Positions 24,013 to 26,480 of a stretch of DNA of 26,480 nucleotides are shown here, one piece after another (the stretch's first letter is position 1; the number at the start of each line of letters is the position of its first letter). The notes below the pieces were generated by a model. It made no database searches. It saw nothing but the letters and a program-made list of their open reading frames with translations, and was not told the origin of the DNA. This stretch comes from Proteiniphilum sp. UBA5267 (lineage in GTDB: Bacteria; Bacteroidota; Bacteroidia; Bacteroidales; Dysgonomonadaceae): assembly GCA_002411515.1 (NCBI GenBank), contig DHTF01000029.1:41130-67609 (forward strand), in the 5' to 3' direction. Both the position numbers and the translations under genes were made by a program.

Positions 24013-26421
24013 ATGAAGCAATTAATGATAGCGTGTATTTTTCTGTTCAGCAATATATTTGTGACTTTTTCAATGGGAAATACACCCGAAAAAGGGGTAA
24101 ACCCTCAGGATACTTTAAAGGTGTATTATCTCGATGAGGTAGTTGTTCGCAGTTCCGTGAAGGAAACAAATGATCTGAAAAATCTGCCAACTGCCGTTTC
24201 CGTGATATCACCGCGGCAGCTTAAGGATAGTCAGATTGAATCGCTTCCGGCGTTGAGTTCATTTATTCCCAATTTCTTTATTCCGCAGTATGGTTCCAAG
24301 GTTTCTACCCCCATCTATATCCGCGGCATCGGGGCCAGGTTGGGAGCCCAGACAGTCAGTTTGTATGTGGACAATGTTCCCAGTTTCAACCCTTCGGCAT
24401 TCGATTTCGAGTTTCAGGATATTCAGCGGATAGAGGTGTTGCGTGGCGCACAAGGTACCCTCTATGGACGAAATGCCATTGGAGGAATTGTGAACATGTA
24501 TACGCTGTCTCCGCTCACCTTTCAGGGAACACGACTGTCGCTGAGTGGCGGTAATTATGGACAGTTTTCGGTAAAGGGATCCAACTACAGCAAGCTTTCC
24601 GATCACTTAGGTCTTTCGGTAGGAGCTTATTATAAGCGGGACGACGGTTATTTCACGAACAGTTACCGAAACGAGAAGGTGGATGGTTCTGAAAACGTGG
24701 GTGGCCGGGTGAAGCTTGAGTGGCAGGCAAAACCTGATTTTAAGGCCATGTTCTTTGCCAATTATGACTATTTGTCGGGTGGCGCTTTTCCCTATATGCA
24801 TGTGGATTCCACAGCGTCCCGGTTTAACGAACCCTCCTCCTACGATCGTCACCTGTTCACGAATGGATTATCGCTCGACTGGATCAAAGACGGATATACC
24901 ATTCACTCTACAACCGGATTCCAGTATCTGAAAGACGACATGAAGATGGATCAGGATTATACAGATAAATCAGTCTTTTCAATCAACCAGAAGCAGAAGC
25001 AGCACTCCGTTAGTCAGGAATTTACCTTGAAGTCCGATTCAGATAGGAAATACAGCTGGGTATGGGGAGTTTTCGGATTTTACGATCACAGGGAGATTGA
25101 TACCCCTGTAGCAATTAAAGAGGATGGCATGGTCGCCATGCAAGGACATTTGGACGTGGCGATGCAGCGAATGGGAGCTCCGTTGAGAATTGTGTATGCC
25201 AACGACCGGATTGATCTCCCCGGTATTTATACAAAACCTTCCCGTGGGGCTGCACTCTTCCATCAGTCTACGCTGACCGATCTTTTCGGATTGGAGGGTT
25301 TATCGGCAACGGCCGGTTTGCGGCTCGACTATGAACACACCGGTATTGATTTTTCTACCGAAAGCAATGGTGGCGATGTAAATCTGGTATTCAATATCCC
25401 AAACAGGCCCATGCCTCCCATGTTTGTTGAAGGAGACACTTTGCTGCAAGGGAACTACAGCAAGGATTTCTGGAAGGTACTCCCTAAGTTTGCACTCAAG
25501 TATGCATTTTCACCCACTTCCACCATTTACCTCTCTGCATCGAAAGGGTATAAAACAGGAGGATACAACGAACAGGCTTTCTCAAAAATACTCCAAAGCG
25601 CACTCTCTGCATCGATCATGCGTAACGCGATGAGCGGCATGCCTCCCGGAATGTTCCCTGGGGGTGCGCCAGGCTCCGGTGGAAGTAATGGCTCCGAAAC
25701 GGTCACACTTGAAGAACAGCTTTCCTACGATCCCGAAACCAGCTGGAGCTATGAACTGGGCGGGCGCTATGAAATGCTCGGTAACAAGCTGACACTTAAC
25801 TACGCTTTGTTTTATTCCCGCGTCAACAACATTCAGATTATACAGTTGGAAGATCAGGGTACTTCCGGTCGTACGGTAAAGAATGCCGGTACATCAGATA
25901 GCAAAGGATTTGAGTTAAGTCTGAAATATAGCCCCGTAAGAAACTTTTCATTGTACGCCGATTACGGCTTTGCAGATGCACGTTTTGTGGATTATGAGGC
26001 AGCAGAAGATGTGGATTACTCGGGAAATTATATTCCCTTTGCTCCAAGGCATACATTGAGTCTGGGAGCTGGCTATGTACATCAATTTGGCTACGGTTCC
26101 TTTGTCGATAGGCTTATTGCAAACATTCAATATGCGGGGGTCGGTAAAATTTATTGGACAGAGTCGAACAAAACAACGCCTGCGGCCAATGAAGAAGCGG
26201 TTGCACTTTATCAGCCTTTCTACGGACTGGTCAATGGGACCATCGCTGCCGAAAAGGGTGCTTTCTCACTGGAGTTCTGGGTTAAGAATCTATTTAACAC
26301 CGATTATCATTCGTTCCTTTTTGAAGCATCAGACATGACCACCGGAAAGGTCAATCAATTTGTGCAGCGCGGTTATCCCACCCGACTGGGAGCCACCTTG
26401 CGTTATACAATTGACAGATAA
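24013..26421 (+). CDS. TonB-dependent outer-membrane receptor (classical siderophore/cobalamin-type, not SusC)
   Basis: An 802-residue outer-membrane receptor. I chose the ATG at 24013, which is preceded by an AAAGG ribosome-binding site (24003-24007) and starts the signal peptide MKQLMIACIFLFSNIFVTFS; the frame extends to a TTG at 23950, which would bury the leader. A TonB-box-like LDEVVV follows at 40-45. The plug (about 55-165) carries IYIRGIGARLG, QDIQRIEVLRGAQGTLYGRNAIGGIVNM. The beta-barrel runs to YPTRLGATLRYTIDR. It lacks the carboxypeptidase-regulatory-like N-domain of SusC and has no SusD partner. Residues about 536-565 form an unusual Met/Pro/Gly/Ser-rich extracellular loop. Ligand unknown: iron complex, cobalamin, copper complex or a small sugar. 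Divergence from the glycan block suggests, but does not prove, a shared role. Confidence 0.92.
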   Translation: MKQLMIACIFLFSNIFVTFSMGNTPEKGVNPQDTLKVYYLDEVVVRSSVKETNDLKNLPTAVSVISPRQLKDSQIESLPALSSFIPNFFIPQYGSKVSTPIYIRGIGARLGAQTVSLYVDNVPSFNPSAFDFEFQDIQRIEVLRGAQGTLYGRNAIGGIVNMYTLSPLTFQGTRLSLSGGNYGQFSVKGSNYSKLSDHLGLSVGAYYKRDDGYFTNSYRNEKVDGSENVGGRVKLEWQAKPDFKAMFFANYDYLSGGAFPYMHVDSTASRFNEPSSYDRHLFTNGLSLDWIKDGYTIHSTTGFQYLKDDMKMDQDYTDKSVFSINQKQKQHSVSQEFTLKSDSDRKYSWVWGVFGFYDHREIDTPVAIKEDGMVAMQGHLDVAMQRMGAPLRIVYANDRIDLPGIYTKPSRGAALFHQSTLTDLFGLEGLSATAGLRLDYEHTGIDFSTESNGGDVNLVFNIPNRPMPPMFVEGDTLLQGNYSKDFWKVLPKFALKYAFSPTSTIYLSASKGYKTGGYNEQAFSKILQSALSASIMRNAMSGMPPGMFPGGAPGSGGSNGSETVTLEEQLSYDPETSWSYELGGRYEMLGNKLTLNYALFYSRVNNIQIIQLEDQGTSGRTVKNAGTSDSKGFELSLKYSPVRNFSLYADYGFADARFVDYEAAEDVDYSGNYIPFAPRHTLSLGAGYVHQFGYGSFVDRLIANIQYAGVGKIYWTESNKTTPAANEEAVALYQPFYGLVNGTIAAEKGAFSLEFWVKNLFNTDYHSFLFEASDMTTGKVNQFVQRGYPTRLGATLRYTIDR

Positions 26422-26427
26422 TATAAG

Positions 26428-26453
26428 TTTAGCATGGTATGTATACTGCTAAA
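26428..26453 (+). terminator. Hairpin after the TonB receptor gene
   Basis: TTTAGCA and TGCTAAA form a perfect 7-bp stem starting 7 bases after the receptor stop. Three further pairs (GTA/TAC) inside close a TGTA loop if two bases bulge. The following bases (TTCTCG) are not a proper T run, so it may terminate weakly, protect the mRNA 3' end, or be a protein-binding site for the next gene outside the window. Confidence 0.4.
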
Positions 26454-26480
26454 TTCTCGACTGACAATGTTTTGTGACCC

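Overview
This window is a carbohydrate-utilisation locus from a member of the Bacteroidota, most likely Bacteroidales. The evidence is a SusC/SusD pair, many lipoproteins with short MKK-type signal peptides ending in Cys, weak or absent Shine-Dalgarno sites, and product families typical of that phylum. I cannot name the species.

Layout: a sugar-phosphate isomerase/epimerase-like gene on the + strand (1-768, 5' end cut by the window edge) meets a 15-gene block on the - strand tail to tail with no bases between the stops. Transcription of the block runs from about 23689 down to 769: AGE-family epimerase; DUF4434 protein B; SusC (frameshifted); SusD; DUF5018 surface lipoprotein; a 215-bp gap with terminator-like and promoter-like signals; exported ADP-ribosylglycohydrolase-fold lipoprotein; two adjacent paralogous GHL10 lipoproteins; calcineurin-type phosphoesterase; DUF4434 protein A; MFS sugar porter; CE2-type SGNH esterase; DUF5009 (NagX/HGSNAT-like) membrane protein; FAD-dependent oxidoreductase; GxDLY-type SGNH hydrolase. 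Spacing is mostly under 65 bp, with an ATGA overlap between the first two genes. A 323-bp AT-rich divergent region separates the block from a + strand TonB-dependent receptor (24013-26421) of the classical, non-SusC type.

How it may work: SusC/SusD/DUF5018 would capture and import a glycan. Surface or periplasmic lipoproteins (GHL10 pair, DUF4434 pair, ADP-ribosylglycohydrolase-like) would cut it. The CE2 and GxDLY esterases would remove acyl groups. The MFS porter would carry the sugar across the inner membrane, and the AGE epimerase would convert it in the cytoplasm. No recognisable classical glycoside hydrolase or polysaccharide lyase is present, and no regulator gene (HTCS, ECF sigma/anti-sigma, SusR) lies in the window. 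The substrate is therefore open. GHL10 includes E. coli DigH, which cleaves denuded peptidoglycan, and both the AGE epimerase and the NagX-like protein suit amino sugars, so an acetylated amino-sugar glycan is my best but unproven guess.

I saw no tRNA, rRNA, CRISPR array, insertion sequence or phage gene.
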